A DNA stretch of 46,076 nucleotides, taken from assembly GCA_017403885.1 (NCBI GenBank), contig JAFRDM010000078.1, positions 1 to 46,076 of the forward strand, read 5' to 3'. Shown here one piece after another: positions 23,124 to 31,304 of the stretch. Below the pieces are notes generated by a model. It was not told where the DNA came from. It searched no databases and saw only the letters and a list, made by a program, of their open reading frames with translations. Each line of letters opens with the position of its first letter. Position 1 is the stretch's first letter. This DNA comes from Oscillospiraceae bacterium. Lineage in GTDB: Bacteria; Bacillota; Clostridia; Oscillospirales; Oscillospiraceae. The translations under genes and the position numbers were made by a program.

Positions 23124-23129
23124 GACAAA

Positions 23130-23168
23130 AAACAAGACTGCGTCACCAAACGTGACGCAGTCTTGTTT
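23130..23168. terminator. Shared bidirectional terminator
   Basis: A 17-bp perfect stem AAACAAGACTGCGTCAC (23130-23146) / GTGACGCAGTCTTGTTT (23152-23168), with T tracts on both strands. It ends the plus-strand pair and the converging malQ. Confidence 0.92.
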
Positions 23169-23177
23169 TTTTCGGCT

Positions 23178-24659
23178 TTATGCTCTTCTGTACAGCCTGG
23201 TATAACGGCGCAGCTTCCTCGCAAGCTCGGTCGTGAGCGCGCCGGGCTTCATGCGCCACTGCCAGTTGCCGGAGGCGGTGCCCGGGATGTTCATGCGCGC
23301 GTCGCCGGGCAGCTCGAGCGCGTCCTGCATCTGCAGCACGAACAGCTCGCTGGGCGTGGCCATTCCGGCGCGGATCATGCCCCAGCACCAGCCCTCGTCC
23401 TTCGTGATGTGCATGTATTCCTTCGCGAACGTGCGCGTTTTGCGGTCGAGACAGCGGATCCAGCCGCGCACGGTTTCGTTGTCGTGCGTACCGATATAGC
23501 AGACGCTGTGCTTCGGGCAGTTGTGCGGCATATAGGGCGCGTCTCCCGTCGGGTCAAAGCCGAACTCCAGCACGCGCATGCCGGGCAGACCGGAATCGGC
23601 CAGCAGCTTTTCCACCTCCGGCGTCGTGTAGCCGAGATCCTCGGCGATGAAGCGCAGATCATGAAACCAGGAGGTCAGCACGCCGACAAGATCCATGCCG
23701 GGGCCCTTCTTCCAGCGGCCTCTCCGCGCGGTCTCGTCGCCGTAGGGGACGGCCCAGTAGCTTTCAAAGCCGCGGAAGTGGTCGATGCGGATCACGTCGT
23801 AGAGCTTGCCGACGCCTTCGATCCGGCGGATCCACCAGCCGAAGCCGTCTTTTTTCATCACGTCGTAATCGTAGAGCGGGTTGCCCCAAAGCTGGCCGTC
23901 GTCGGTAAAGGGATCGGGCGGGCAGCCGGCGACCTCGATGGGGAGATTGTCCTCATCGAGCTGGAAGTATTTCGGCTCGCTCCACACATCGGCGCTGTCG
24001 AGAGCCACATAGATCGGCACGTCGCCGATGAACTGGATGCCCTTTTCGTGGGCATAGGCGCGCAGCGCGTTCCACTGGCGGAAGAACAGGAACTGCAGGA
24101 AAGCGTAGAAAGAGATATCGTCGGCAAGCGCGAGGCTGTATTTCTTCACGGCTTCCGGTTTGCGCAGACGGATATCCTCGTCCTCCCATTCGACCCAGCT
24201 GCGCATGCCAAAATGCGCCTTGAGCGCCATGAACAGCGCGTAGTTTTCAAGCCAGGAGGCGTTCTCCGCGCGGAAGGCGGCGAATTCGGCGGCATAGCGG
24301 CCGATCCCGCGTTCGTAGGCTTTGCGCAGCACGGCGAAGCGGCTGACGTAGATCGCGCCGTAATCGGTGCGCTCCGCGTCCGCGCCCCAGAAGAAGCTTT
24401 CGACCTCGTCTTTTTTCAGCAGTCCGTCGCGGATCAGCAGATCGAGATCGATATAATAGGGGTTGCCCGCAAAGGTGGAGAAGGAAGCGTAAGGGCTGTC
24501 GCCGTAGCTGGTCGGCCCCAGGGGGAGGAGCTGCCAGTAGCGCTGGGAAGAGCGACGGAGAAAGTCCACGAATTCATAGGCGCTCTTGCCCATCGTGCCG
24601 ATCCCGTAGGGGGAGGGCAGCGAACTCATCGGCATCAGGACGCCGCAGGATCTGTTCAT
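23178..24659 (-). CDS. malQ: 4-alpha-glucanotransferase (amylomaltase)
   Basis: A 493-residue GH77 enzyme of normal length. ATG 24659 has GCGGG 8 bases upstream; a GTG 9 bases further out is possible. Family motifs are SSLPSPYGIGTMGKSAYEFV, LLPLGPTSYGDSPYASFST, FIGDVPIYVALDSADVWSEP, the nucleophile region DVIRIDHFRGFESYWAVP (Asp after RI), the acid/base Glu in FIAEDLGYTTPEV and CYIGTHDNETVRGW. It transfers maltodextrin segments between glucans in maltose and glycogen metabolism. No other mal genes are adjacent. Confidence 0.95.
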   Translation of the reverse strand: MNRSCGVLMPMSSLPSPYGIGTMGKSAYEFVDFLRRSSQRYWQLLPLGPTSYGDSPYASFSTFAGNPYYIDLDLLIRDGLLKKDEVESFFWGADAERTDYGAIYVSRFAVLRKAYERGIGRYAAEFAAFRAENASWLENYALFMALKAHFGMRSWVEWEDEDIRLRKPEAVKKYSLALADDISFYAFLQFLFFRQWNALRAYAHEKGIQFIGDVPIYVALDSADVWSEPKYFQLDEDNLPIEVAGCPPDPFTDDGQLWGNPLYDYDVMKKDGFGWWIRRIEGVGKLYDVIRIDHFRGFESYWAVPYGDETARRGRWKKGPGMDLVGVLTSWFHDLRFIAEDLGYTTPEVEKLLADSGLPGMRVLEFGFDPTGDAPYMPHNCPKHSVCYIGTHDNETVRGWIRCLDRKTRTFAKEYMHITKDEGWCWGMIRAGMATPSELFVLQMQDALELPGDARMNIPGTASGNWQWRMKPGALTTELARKLRRYTRLYRRA

Positions 24660-24705
24660 TTCATACACCCGCTTTCGTCAAAAAGAGTGTTTTTTCCACC
24701 TGCTT

Positions 24706-24734
24706 ATATTACCAAGCAAAAAGTGGAAAGTCAA
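24706..24734 (-). promoter_or_regulatory. Promoter of malQ
   Basis: On the minus strand TTGACT (complement of 24729-24734), 17 bases, TAATAT (complement of 24706-24711). Confidence 0.7.
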
Positions 24735-24760
24735 TTGTTCACCGCCCTTTTCAAGGGGAC

Positions 24761-24787
24761 ATATTTCGCGCCGGGCTGCGATATATA
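24761..24787 (+). promoter_or_regulatory. Possible sporulation (sigma-E-like) promoter of yabP
   Basis: ATATT (24761-24765), 14 bases, then GATATATA (24780-24787) partly fits the sigma-E pattern of ATATT-N14-CATACANT. In Bacillus subtilis yabP is sigma-E dependent, which makes it plausible, but the -10 match is poor. Confidence 0.3.
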
Positions 24788-24809
24788 TTATGAACGGAGG
24801 CGATGGCGA

Positions 24810-25097
24810 ATGAGCATAAACGGCAAGGGCGCGGAGCTGCCGGCGCGGCCGCACGCGCTGCAGATGGAAAACCGCGAAAAACTGCGGCTCACGGGCGTGA
24901 GCGACGTGAGCGGCTTTGACGAGAACCTGATCGTGCTCTCCACGGACATGGGCGAGCTTTCGGTGCGCGGGGAGGGGCTGCATATCGACAAGATCGATCT
25001 GGACGCGGGACTGCTGGAGCTGCGCGGAAGGATCTGCGAGCTGTGCTATGAAGAGACGGCAGCCGCGGCGAGCTTGTGGAAGAAGATCTTCGGATAG
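24810..25097 (+). CDS. yabP: Sporulation protein YabP
   Basis: A 95-residue protein; ATG 24810 has GGAGG at 24796-24800. It matches YabP: HALQMENREKLRLTGVSDVS, GFDENLIVLSTDMGELSVRG and a final strand-rich ELRGRICELCYEE. YabP is a spore coat/envelope morphogenesis protein made in the mother cell. The order yabP-yabQ-divIC-S1 gene is the standard Firmicute arrangement and supports the call. Confidence 0.9.
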   Translation: MSINGKGAELPARPHALQMENREKLRLTGVSDVSGFDENLIVLSTDMGELSVRGEGLHIDKIDLDAGLLELRGRICELCYEETAAAASLWKKIFG

Positions 25098-25100
25098 CGC

Positions 25101-25445
25101 ATGCGCGTCACGATCGGCGCACAGATGATATCGATCGCGGCCTCCGCGCTCGGCGGTCTGCTGGCGGGGCTGCTCTACGATCTGTTCCGGGTGCTCCGCC
25201 GCGGCGGAGGAAGGCTTCTCGGCGTGGTCTGCGACCTCGTATTCTGCCTCTTCTGCACCGGGGAGATGTTTGTCACGGGCATGGTATTCTGCGGCGGACG
25301 GCCCGGCTTCTGGGAGCCCTTTTTCTTTCTCGGCGTCTTCGGGCTGTACATCTTCGGCGTCAGTCCGTCCGTAACACCATTTTTTGGAATTTGCAGGGAG
25401 AAATGCGCTGTTTTCCTGAAAAAAAGGAAGAAAAACATGAAATAA
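25101..25445 (+). CDS. yabQ: Spore cortex biosynthesis protein YabQ
   Basis: A 114-residue membrane protein, 3 bases after yabP. It begins MRVTIGAQMISIAASALGGL and has three or four hydrophobic spans with LLYDLFRVLRR, VVCDLVFCLFCTGEMFVTGM and a very basic C-terminus (KKRKKN). In Bacillus YabQ is needed for cortex formation and sits in the outer forespore membrane. The position next to yabP is diagnostic. Confidence 0.88.
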   Translation: MRVTIGAQMISIAASALGGLLAGLLYDLFRVLRRGGGRLLGVVCDLVFCLFCTGEMFVTGMVFCGGRPGFWEPFFFLGVFGLYIFGVSPSVTPFFGICREKCAVFLKKRKKNMK

Positions 25446-25520
25446 ACACTTCCATTTTTCATGGGAGTAAGCTATATTTATAATAGTTTGAGAGGTTGTG
25501 AACCTACGGGCGAAAAAACC

Positions 25521-25799
25521 ATGTCGCGGATCCTGGGGATCCTGATCGCGGCGATGCTGGCGTACGGTCTGCTGCGCTGCTGCGTCGTCAAAAGAATGCT
25601 GGAGGAGGCGGAAAGCGCACGCCGAATGCTCAGTTCGGAGGTGCAGGCGCTCCGGGAGGAGACCGACGCGCTGGAGAGCGCGCTGCGCTCCGGACCGGAT
25701 GACCGTGAGATCGAAAAATTGGCGCGTGAACGGCTGGGACTTGTCATGCCGGACGAAACAATTTTTTATTTTACCAATGCTGAGGATAAAGAGGGATAA
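25521..25799 (+). CDS. divIC: Septum formation initiator DivIC/FtsB-like protein
   Basis: A 92-residue protein: a short cytoplasmic end, one membrane span (ILGILIAAMLAYGLLRCCVV), then a coiled coil (MLEEAESARRMLSSEVQALR) and the conserved end IEKLARERLGLVMPDE. ATG 25521 is chosen because it directly precedes the membrane span; the ribosome site is weak, and an in-frame ATG at 25461 has none. It belongs to the division complex with FtsL and DivIB. Placement between yabQ and an S1-domain gene fits Firmicute divIC. Confidence 0.85.
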   Translation: MSRILGILIAAMLAYGLLRCCVVKRMLEEAESARRMLSSEVQALREETDALESALRSGPDDREIEKLARERLGLVMPDETIFYFTNAEDKEG

Positions 25800-25800
25800 T

Positions 25801-26253
25801 ATGGCACTGGAAATCGGATCAGTCGTGGAAGGCAAGGTAACCAGCATCGCAAAGTTCGGCGCGTTCGTGCTGCTGCCGGAGGGCAAGAGCGGGCTCGTAC
25901 ATATTTCGGAGATCGCGAATGCCTTTGTCTCTGACGTGGGCGAATTCGTCCAGGTCGGTCAGAGCGTAAAGGTGCGCGTGCTGAACATCAGCGAGGACGG
26001 AAAAATCAATCTGTCGATCAAGCGGGCGGAGGAGACGGGCGGCAATACCGCGCCGAGAGCTCCGCGCGCCCCGCGCCGCCCCGAAACGGAGCGGCCGCGC
26101 GAGAACGCCGCGCCCAAGGTGGGCGAGGTCGCGCCGCGCAGCGAGAACCAGGAATTCGAGGACAAGCTCAAAAAATTCATGCAGGAGTCGGACAGCCGCA
26201 TCGCAGACAACCGCCTGTATGCCGACCGTCCGCGCCGAGGCAGAAAACATTGA
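25801..26253 (+). CDS. S1 RNA-binding domain protein (YabR-like)
   Basis: A 150-residue protein; ATG 25801 follows AGAGGG. Residues 1-75 are one S1 domain: GSVVEGKVTSIAKFGAFVLL, GLVHISEIAN and VKVRVLNISEDGKINLSIKR. Residues 80-150 are a disordered Arg/Pro-rich stretch (APRAPRAPRRPETERPREN) with a short acidic helix and a basic end. B. subtilis YabR has the same position. An RNA or ribosome-associated role is likely. Confidence 0.88.
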   Translation: MALEIGSVVEGKVTSIAKFGAFVLLPEGKSGLVHISEIANAFVSDVGEFVQVGQSVKVRVLNISEDGKINLSIKRAEETGGNTAPRAPRAPRRPETERPRENAAPKVGEVAPRSENQEFEDKLKKFMQESDSRIADNRLYADRPRRGRKH

Positions 26254-26264
26254 CGGAGGAAGAC

Positions 26265-27572
26265 ATGAACGACTATTCCGAGCAGTACAGACAGAAGCTG
26301 ACGGACGCCGCCTCTCTGGCAGCGAGAGTGGAAAACGGCTGGGTCATCGGCATGGACGCCGCGACTTCGCACACCCCGGCGATCATCAGCGCCGTCGCCG
26401 CGCGGGCGGCCGGCGGCGAGCTGAAGGACGTCAAGGTGCAGACGCTGCTTGACGTGTACCCGCTGGAATTCTATGCGGACAAGTCCCTGGACGGGAAGCT
26501 CAACGGCGTTTCCTGGTTTGCGGGCGGCGGCGCGCGCAAGGCGATCAACGCCGGCTTTGCCGATTTTATCCCGAACTACTACCGCGACATCCCCGGCCTG
26601 ATCCGCCGGTTTTACGATTACGACGTATTCTGCGTCTCCGTCTCGCCGATGGACGAGCACGGCTATTTCTCGCTCGGCTGTGTGTCGTCTTACAGCGAGG
26701 CGATGATCGAAAAATCCAAGCGCATTTTTCTTGAAGTCAACAACTGCCAGCCCCGCGCGGTCTGCGGGCTGCAGATCCATATCAGCCAGGTGGACGGCCT
26801 GATCGAAAACAATATGACGCTGCCGGTCCTGCCCGCGGCCAACATCGACGAGACCAGCAAGACCATCGGCGGCTATATCGCCGAGCTGATCCCCGACGGG
26901 GCCTGCATCCAGCTGGGCATCGGCGCGATCCCGGACGCGACGGGCATGGCGCTCAAGCAGAAGCACGATCTCGGCATCCACACGGAAATGTTCACCGACT
27001 CGATGGTCGAGCTGATCGAGTGCGGCGCCGTGAACAACAGCAGAAAACAGATCCACCGCGGCGTGTCTGTCACGACCTTTGCCTTCGGCTCGCAGCGCAT
27101 CTACGACTATATCAACGACAATCCGGCCATCGCGCTCATGCCGGTGGACTATGTCAACGACCCGAACGTCATCTGCAAGAATGACAACATGATCTCCATC
27201 AACGCCGCTCTCGAGGTGGATTTCTGGGGTCAGGTCTGCGCCGAGAGCGTCGGCACCAGGCACATGTCGGGCTCCGGCGGGCAGATCGACTACGTCCGCG
27301 GCGCCTGCCAGTCGAGGGGAGGCAAGAGCTTTATCGCCTTCTCCTCCACGGCCAAGGGCGGCGCGATCAGCAAGATCAAGTCCACCCTCACCCCCGGCGC
27401 GGTCTGCACGACGAGCAAGAACGACGTGGACTATATCGTCACCGAATTCGGCGTGGCGCATCTGCGCGGCCAGAGTCTGGCCAGCCGCACGCGCCAGCTC
27501 ATCGCCATTGCGCACCCCGATTTCCGCGACCAGCTGAGCTTCGAGGCGAAGCAGCGCGGCATCATGATCTGA
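26265..27572 (+). CDS. Butyryl-CoA:acetate/4-hydroxybutyrate-type CoA-transferase
   Basis: A 435-residue CoA-transferase; ATG 26265 follows CGGAGGA, and an upstream TTG at 26250 is less likely. Motifs are WFAGGGARKAINAGFADFIP, VSVSPMDEHGYFSLG, QLGIGAIPDATGMALK, GIHTEMFTDSM (catalytic Glu near 241) and MSGSGGQIDYVRGACQSRGG with KSFIAFSST. This set fits enzymes of the butyrate or 4-hydroxybutyrate type. It differs clearly from the copy at 11314 and has no linked acyl-CoA genes. It may support butyrate formation. It starts 11 bases after the S1 gene and may be read through from it. Confidence 0.88.
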   Translation: MNDYSEQYRQKLTDAASLAARVENGWVIGMDAATSHTPAIISAVAARAAGGELKDVKVQTLLDVYPLEFYADKSLDGKLNGVSWFAGGGARKAINAGFADFIPNYYRDIPGLIRRFYDYDVFCVSVSPMDEHGYFSLGCVSSYSEAMIEKSKRIFLEVNNCQPRAVCGLQIHISQVDGLIENNMTLPVLPAANIDETSKTIGGYIAELIPDGACIQLGIGAIPDATGMALKQKHDLGIHTEMFTDSMVELIECGAVNNSRKQIHRGVSVTTFAFGSQRIYDYINDNPAIALMPVDYVNDPNVICKNDNMISINAALEVDFWGQVCAESVGTRHMSGSGGQIDYVRGACQSRGGKSFIAFSSTAKGGAISKIKSTLTPGAVCTTSKNDVDYIVTEFGVAHLRGQSLASRTRQLIAIAHPDFRDQLSFEAKQRGIMI

Positions 27573-27585
27573 TCTGAATAAGCCA

Positions 27586-27613
27586 AACGCGGCGGGGGAG
27601 ACCCTGCCGCGTT
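27586..27613 (+). terminator. Terminator after the CoA-transferase (left flank copy)
   Basis: Stem AACGCGGCGGGG (27586-27597) / CCCTGCCGCGTT (27602-27613), with one G-U pair. It closely resembles the terminator at 31496 and is part of the flanking duplication. Confidence 0.7.
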
Positions 27614-27655
27614 CTTCATACTTGATACTTTCCCGGTAAAATAGTAAAATATTAC
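27586..27655 (+). repeat. Left copy of the terminator-promoter block flanking the Rhs array
   Basis: A GC hairpin, then CTTGATACTTTCCCG-TAAAAT, closely similar to 31496-31567 in order and spacing. It contains TTGATA (27622-27627), 17 bases, TAAAAT (27645-27650). The right copy precedes rpiB. The left copy ends 1 base before the truncated Rhs reading frame. Confidence 0.8.
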
Positions 27656-27656
27656 C

Positions 27657-28331
27657 GTGACGAAAGCTGAGGGCCATATCGCCGGGACGAAGAGCCCCTT
27701 CCGCTACCGCGGCTACTACTTCGACGCCGAGACGGGCATGTACTATCTCGGCAGCCGCTATTACGACCCGGAGATTGGAAGGTTCATCAGCCCGGACGTG
27801 TTCATCTGCACCGGCCAGGGTCTCCTCGGCGCGAACATGTTTGCGTATTGTCTCAATAATCCAGTGAACAGGACCGACAAGACTGGACATGATGCCGCAT
27901 CAATAGTTTCTGAGTGGACAACAATGATGTGGTGGTTGACATTAGTTGATGGTCCATTTCCAAAAGGAGATATATTATTTTTCCTCGGTGTTTTCATATT
28001 GAGCTTTTTTGCATTTCAGGAGCAGATAAACAATCCTATCATTTCCTTTGATAACTATGAGCACACCAGTTTTAATGAGATCATTTATCAAAACAAAGCA
28101 GGAGACGGAGTAACTGAGCATACAAACGGGCACAAAAACTGGCAAAAACATAGCAACCCTCGGTCTGGAAGATTGACGACAAAAAACAGAAAAAAGAAAT
28201 CTTGGAAACCAAACCCAAATCCAAAGCAAAGGTTGATTCTGCCATTTGATCGATTTGATGAAGATAATGAAGATGAAGGCACTTTTGAAGGCAGCTCTCA
28301 GTTTTATGAAATAGTACATTCTTTGAAATAA
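27657..28331 (+). CDS. Truncated Rhs/YD-repeat C-terminal cassette with a variable tip (unit 1)
   Basis: A 224-residue frame beginning GTG 27657, without a ribosome site and about 7 bases after a promoter -10 box. Residues 1-70 are the end of an Rhs core: FRYRGYYFDAETGMYYLGSR, YYDPEIGRFISPDVF and FAYCLNNPVNRTDKTGHD. The DNA over 27657-27869 aligns without gaps to 29623-29835. After NPVN the sequence changes to an unrelated AT-rich tip with a hydrophobic segment and a basic end (GRLTTKNRKKKSWKPNPNPK). That break is typical of polymorphic toxin tips. The toxin class is not recognised. The long N-terminal part of an Rhs protein is missing, so it may be an orphan module. Confidence 0.75.
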   Translation: MTKAEGHIAGTKSPFRYRGYYFDAETGMYYLGSRYYDPEIGRFISPDVFICTGQGLLGANMFAYCLNNPVNRTDKTGHDAASIVSEWTTMMWWLTLVDGPFPKGDILFFLGVFILSFFAFQEQINNPIISFDNYEHTSFNEIIYQNKAGDGVTEHTNGHKNWQKHSNPRSGRLTTKNRKKKSWKPNPNPKQRLILPFDRFDEDNEDEGTFEGSSQFYEIVHSLK

Positions 28332-28347
28332 AGGAGAGTGAATCACA

Positions 28348-28917
28348 ATGTACAAGGAATTGTTCTCTCACATAAATGATGGTCAACTCGTTTCATTATT
28401 CAGCACTTCGGGCGACGATAATGGTTTTATCGTTGGTTTCATTCTTGGCGTCTCGGAAGAAAGCGTGCTGATAAAGGAAGTTGATCAGTACGGCAGTTTT
28501 GATGGATTTACTCTGACTCGACTTAATGATATTTATCGAATCGCTTATGCGGGAAAATATGAAAACAAGCTGATGAAGCTATATAGCCAAAAAAAAGATA
28601 ATAATGTTTTCATGCCTGACGCTCGCCGTTCACTGGAAGATTCGTTTTTGTTGTTTGGAAGTGAAAACCATCATTTGATCTCTGTTTTGATGAACACTGA
28701 GAACGGCGAAACAGTTTCGGGTTATATCGATTCTTTTACATCTGAGAATTTGATTCTGAACTGTATAGATGAAGACGGTCAAAAAAACGGGAAGACCATC
28801 ATTGATCGAGGACAAATCATACGAATCGCATGTTTGTCAGCTTATGAAATCATGTTAAGCTCTTTATATGAACAATCAGGTGGAATGAGGGACGGTTTTC
28901 ACGTCCCCCAAAGGTGA
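28348..28917 (+). CDS. Candidate immunity protein of Rhs unit 1
   Basis: A 189-residue soluble protein with AAAGGAGA before ATG 28348, 16 bases after the toxin-tip frame. It has two related halves: SLFSTSGDDNGFIVGFILGV with LTRLNDIYRIAYAGKYENKL, and SVLMNTENGETVSGYIDSF with IDRGQIIRIACLSAYEIML. So it looks like a tandem duplication of a small beta-rich domain. The AT-rich composition matches the tip and not the genome. Position behind an Rhs tip is the reason for the immunity call; no named family is recognised. Confidence 0.55.
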   Translation: MYKELFSHINDGQLVSLFSTSGDDNGFIVGFILGVSEESVLIKEVDQYGSFDGFTLTRLNDIYRIAYAGKYENKLMKLYSQKKDNNVFMPDARRSLEDSFLLFGSENHHLISVLMNTENGETVSGYIDSFTSENLILNCIDEDGQKNGKTIIDRGQIIRIACLSAYEIMLSSLYEQSGGMRDGFHVPQR

Positions 28918-28952
28918 AAAGATAATGACAGTGGAATAGAAAACGCTTTCCT

Positions 28953-29158
28953 GTCCCACCTATAGAAAGGGCGATATGCCGGAATGAACAACAAATCAAC
29001 AGCACCATTCCCTTGCCTCCTTTTTGTTGTTTTCTACGACGCGAAGAACCAGCTTGTCCGGCATGACAGCGTGACGCAGAACGCCTCGTTCACCTGGGAA
29101 TACGACCCTGCGGGGAACATTACGGCGCGGAAACGCTACGCCTACACGACGGGGACGC
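28953..29158 (+). repeat. Rhs cassette leader repeat, copy 1
   Basis: It starts GTCCCACC and runs through a ribosome site, an MNNK start and the first Rhs core codons to GGGGACGC. Copy 2 at 31305-31509 matches in the same order, and the coding part is free of gaps. Confidence 0.8.
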
Positions 29159-30417
29159 TCGGCACGCCGACCGAGACGCGCAGCTATGTCTACGGCAATT
29201 CCTCGTGGGGCGACCTGCTGACGAGCTATAACGGTTTGCCCATCACCTATGACGGCATGGGGAATATGACGTCGTACAACGGCCGGACCTACAGCTGGAA
29301 CGGGCGGGAGCTGTCGGGGATCAGCGGCGGCGGGAACACGTATTCGTATAAGTACAACGCCGCGGGCTTCCGCACTTCCAAGACCGTGAACGGCACGACG
29401 ACGGAGTACTTCCTCAACGGCTCGCAGCTTCTGGCGCAGAAGACGGGCGACACGCATCTTTGGTTTTTCTACGACAGCGAGGGGAACCGCGTCGGTCTGA
29501 TCAGCGGCGGTCTGATCTTCTACTACCTCTACAACGTACAGGGGGACGTGGTCGCGATCGTCCGCGCTTCAACGGGGCAGATCGTGGCGCGCTACAGCTA
29601 CGACGCGTGGGGCAACTGCACGGTGACGAACGCCGAGGGCTACATCACCGGCACGAAAAACCCCTTCCGCTACCGCGGCTACTACTTCGACGCCGAAACG
29701 GGCATGTACTATCTCGGCAGCCGGTATTACAATCCGGAGCTCGGAAGGTTCATCAGCCCAGACGTGTTCATCAGCACCGGACAGGGCCTTCTCGGATGTA
29801 ATATGTTTGCGTATTGCAACAATAATCCGGTGAATATGGCGGATTATGCTGGAGGAGAGCCCATTTCAATCGGCGTAGCTACAGCAGTAGGAATTGTTGC
29901 TATCTTGCTGGCAACGGCGGCCGCATATATTTCGACACCCATCGGTCAAAGGAGCTTTCGAGGATTTATTTCAAGTCTGGTTGACTCATATAATATACTT
30001 AAGGTAACAGCAATTAATGTATTTTCTTCATCAGAAGCGTTTACATCCTCAATTGAAACTGACCAAATTAAAACTTATTCAGTTTATTTTTTAGAAGATG
30101 ATAGTGGAATAATACAGTATGTGGGAAGAGTGTCAGATACCGGATATGAAAAAAGAATGAGTTATCACAAACAGACAAAAGGGTATCTTCCTGCATATCG
30201 AATACAAGGACTATCTTATGCTGAAGCAAGGGGATTGGAGGAACTAGGAATGATAAAATACCATACTTTAAATCCTGGCAAATACGGAAGTAACCAAATA
30301 CATGGAATAAGTAATAAGAACCCCAAAGGTCCTTTATACTTGACAAAAGCGCTTTCTTGTTTGACTGGCTATTTAGAAAACAAGAGGGAGCAATTTATTT
30401 TAAACTTATTTGATTGA
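28984..30417 (+). CDS. Rhs/YD-repeat C-terminal cassette with a GIY-YIG-like nuclease tip (unit 2)
   Basis: A 477-residue protein from ATG 28984. Residues 1-17 (MNNKSTAPFPCLLFVVF) are a short hydrophobic lead not seen in Rhs cores. YD-repeat sequence follows (DAKNQLVRHDSVTQNASF, ITYDGMGNMTSYNGRTYSWN), then the conserved closing block GYYFDAETGMYYLGSRYYNP and NNNPVNMADYAG near residue 285. The variable tip (about 290-477) is AT-rich. Its last 120 residues hold TYSVYFLEDDSGIIQYVGRV, an Arg/His pair, ARGLEELGMIKYH and SNQIHGISNKNP. The order of Tyr, Gly, Arg, Glu and Asn fits a GIY-YIG endonuclease. It is probably a DNA-cutting toxin cassette. Confidence 0.8.
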   Translation: MNNKSTAPFPCLLFVVFYDAKNQLVRHDSVTQNASFTWEYDPAGNITARKRYAYTTGTLGTPTETRSYVYGNSSWGDLLTSYNGLPITYDGMGNMTSYNGRTYSWNGRELSGISGGGNTYSYKYNAAGFRTSKTVNGTTTEYFLNGSQLLAQKTGDTHLWFFYDSEGNRVGLISGGLIFYYLYNVQGDVVAIVRASTGQIVARYSYDAWGNCTVTNAEGYITGTKNPFRYRGYYFDAETGMYYLGSRYYNPELGRFISPDVFISTGQGLLGCNMFAYCNNNPVNMADYAGGEPISIGVATAVGIVAILLATAAAYISTPIGQRSFRGFISSLVDSYNILKVTAINVFSSSEAFTSSIETDQIKTYSVYFLEDDSGIIQYVGRVSDTGYEKRMSYHKQTKGYLPAYRIQGLSYAEARGLEELGMIKYHTLNPGKYGSNQIHGISNKNPKGPLYLTKALSCLTGYLENKREQFILNLFD

Positions 30418-30432
30418 ATAGAGGTTGGAACA

Positions 30433-31275
30433 ATGAAAAACAATTTTTTGATTGAAGAAAGTCCGCTTATCGAAGAAATTTCGGATCGATATACTGCGCT
30501 TAGAAACAAGGGAAAGGGCAGAGAAAAATCCATCGAGATAGTCAGAGAAGAATTCCATAATGAATTTAGTGACGTAGATGATGGGCCTTACGCGGAAGTG
30601 GCATTAGCACTTTCTCTATGTAAAAAAGATGAGCTGACGCAAAAGGAAAAGGATAACGCTATTCACGCGGCAAATCATTTAAAAGAGCGCGCAGCTGAGG
30701 AAAACGATCCCTTCAGGCAGAGTGAGTATGACGGCTTGTTCCGATATTTTTCGGAAAAGAGTATTGGAGCCGAGGCGATTTACAGGATGCGGAAAACCTA
30801 TGATCCGGGATGGAACATAGGAGATACTTTCATTCACCCGTTCTCTCAGCTTGCCGTGGAAAAAACAGGTTTGCCTGGCTGGTATATAGTAATACGAAAA
30901 GTTGGTGAATATGTGAACACGGAATCCCGACATAAGCAGTTGGTTTACATTACGATCTGTCCGCCCGATAAAATACCGAAGAACGACGAAGAACTTCGGG
31001 CACTGGGATTCTTAAGAATGATGGATCACACGTATGCTTGGGACTATCTCGGGCAACTGGATTTTAAAAACAAAAAGGATGAAGAGCGTTGGGAGCTCCA
31101 GAAGATAGGATGCTTTCCGAATGCAGGCTGCCCCGACGACGCCACGATAGAAAATCCTTTTGTCTCCATGCCAATTTTCAGCGGCGTGGAAAAAAACGGC
31201 ATGTTGACATATGAGTATCAGGTTTGCAGACTAATCAAGTCTAGAGGTATTCACTTTGGGACAGCGGACAATTAA
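30433..31275 (+). CDS. Candidate immunity protein of Rhs unit 2
   Basis: A 280-residue soluble, acidic protein with AGAGGTTGG before ATG 30433, 15 bases after the GIY-YIG-like tip. The N-terminal half is helical (IEEISDRYTALRNKGKGREK, YAEVALALSLCKKDELTQKE). The C-terminal half has strand-rich parts (YDPGWNIGDTFIHPF, KQLVYITICPPDKIP). No family name is recognised. Position and AT-rich composition suggest it neutralises the adjacent toxin tip. Confidence 0.55.
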   Translation: MKNNFLIEESPLIEEISDRYTALRNKGKGREKSIEIVREEFHNEFSDVDDGPYAEVALALSLCKKDELTQKEKDNAIHAANHLKERAAEENDPFRQSEYDGLFRYFSEKSIGAEAIYRMRKTYDPGWNIGDTFIHPFSQLAVEKTGLPGWYIVIRKVGEYVNTESRHKQLVYITICPPDKIPKNDEELRALGFLRMMDHTYAWDYLGQLDFKNKKDEERWELQKIGCFPNAGCPDDATIENPFVSMPIFSGVEKNGMLTYEYQVCRLIKSRGIHFGTADN

Positions 31276-31304
31276 CGCGAACATGAGACAGAGGCCGCTT
31301 CTCC

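Noticed and set aside
25959-27890. A 643-codon open frame on the minus strand opposite the CoA-transferase
   Set aside because: It mirrors the codon bias of a well-supported enzyme and crosses the promoter and Rhs boundary. It has no ribosome site.
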